From UBA6244 sp965140775 (GTDB taxonomy: Bacteria; Bacteroidota; Bacteroidia; Bacteroidales; F082): DNA of 64,000 nucleotides. The stretch spans positions 124,001 to 188,000 of the forward strand of contig OZ223471.1 of the NCBI GenBank assembly GCA_965140775.1, given 5' to 3'. Position numbers and translations under genes: made by a program. Within the stretch, counting starts at the first letter, position 1. Each line of letters opens with the position of its first letter. The notes below the pieces were generated by a model, which was not told the origin of the DNA, did not search any database, and worked only from the letters and a program-made list of their open reading frames with translations. This document shows, in pieces, positions 63,945 to 64,000 of the stretch.

Positions 63945-64000
63945 CGAAAAGCCGAAACACAGACGCCTCTTCCCCTAACAATTATGAAAATATAAGGGGG

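Overview
The window reads as Bacteroidota (class Bacteroidia or a relative). The evidence is type IX secretion (T9SS) C-terminal sorting domains on many large secreted proteins, promoters of the TTTG-N19-TAnnTTTG kind instead of Shine-Dalgarno-led starts, and lineage-typical families: Omp28-like lipoprotein, DUF6029-like outer-membrane protein, AraC regulator with a membrane N-terminus, MacB/FtsX-like permeases and LytTR response regulators. No rRNA, transposase, integrase or CRISPR array was seen. One tRNA-Pro(CGG) is present.

Positions 1-31754 are a surface-protein island. It has six giant signal-peptide proteins (about 860 visible residues up to 1965 aa) built from shuffled fibronectin-III-like, Ig-like, lamin-tail-like and 'choice-of-anchor' modules. 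Four of them end in a T9SS sorting domain, and each of those four is followed 29-35 nt later by a 75-81 aa protein with signal peptide, Gly/Pro-rich linker, AP(I/V)GxG motif, short hydrophobic stretch, GGKKLY and an acidic tail. This resembles PEP-CTERM/PID-CTERM-type sorting signals. The one giant gene whose end is visible and which lacks a sorting domain (8015-12001) also lacks the small partner. Two secreted endonuclease-I genes head divergent operons (13282 leftward, 13951 rightward). Two orphan LytTR regulators lie among these genes, one with Glu in place of the phospho-acceptor Asp. A 1.35 kb block holding the 3' end of a giant gene plus its small partner is duplicated at about 99% identity (19582-20929 and 27034-28381). 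Two operons share a promoter-plus-leader element (near 7717-7778 and 13336-13398).

Positions 32344-41349 hold two paralogous T9SS proteins, a lipoprotein, mannose-6-phosphate isomerase, and a probable operon of TlpA-like thioredoxin, DUF6029-like protein and Omp28-like lipoprotein ending at a strong terminator. The tRNA follows, then a 1612-aa fusion of DEDD-type exonuclease, RecQ helicase and UvrD-type helicase (41953-46791).

Positions 47666-64000 are a more ordinary mix: an overlapping isochorismatase-like/metallo-beta-lactamase-fold pair, an AraC-type regulator, an FG-GAP/VCBS protein, a beta-propeller protein, a CPBP protease, two FtsX-type permeases, a DUF4350-like protein, an NTF2-like lipoprotein, an esterase, a SpoIIAA-like protein and a sulfotransferase. 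Clusters of a degenerate octamer (GTTCAAGG/GATCAATG) with short G/C hairpins occupy four intergenic gaps.
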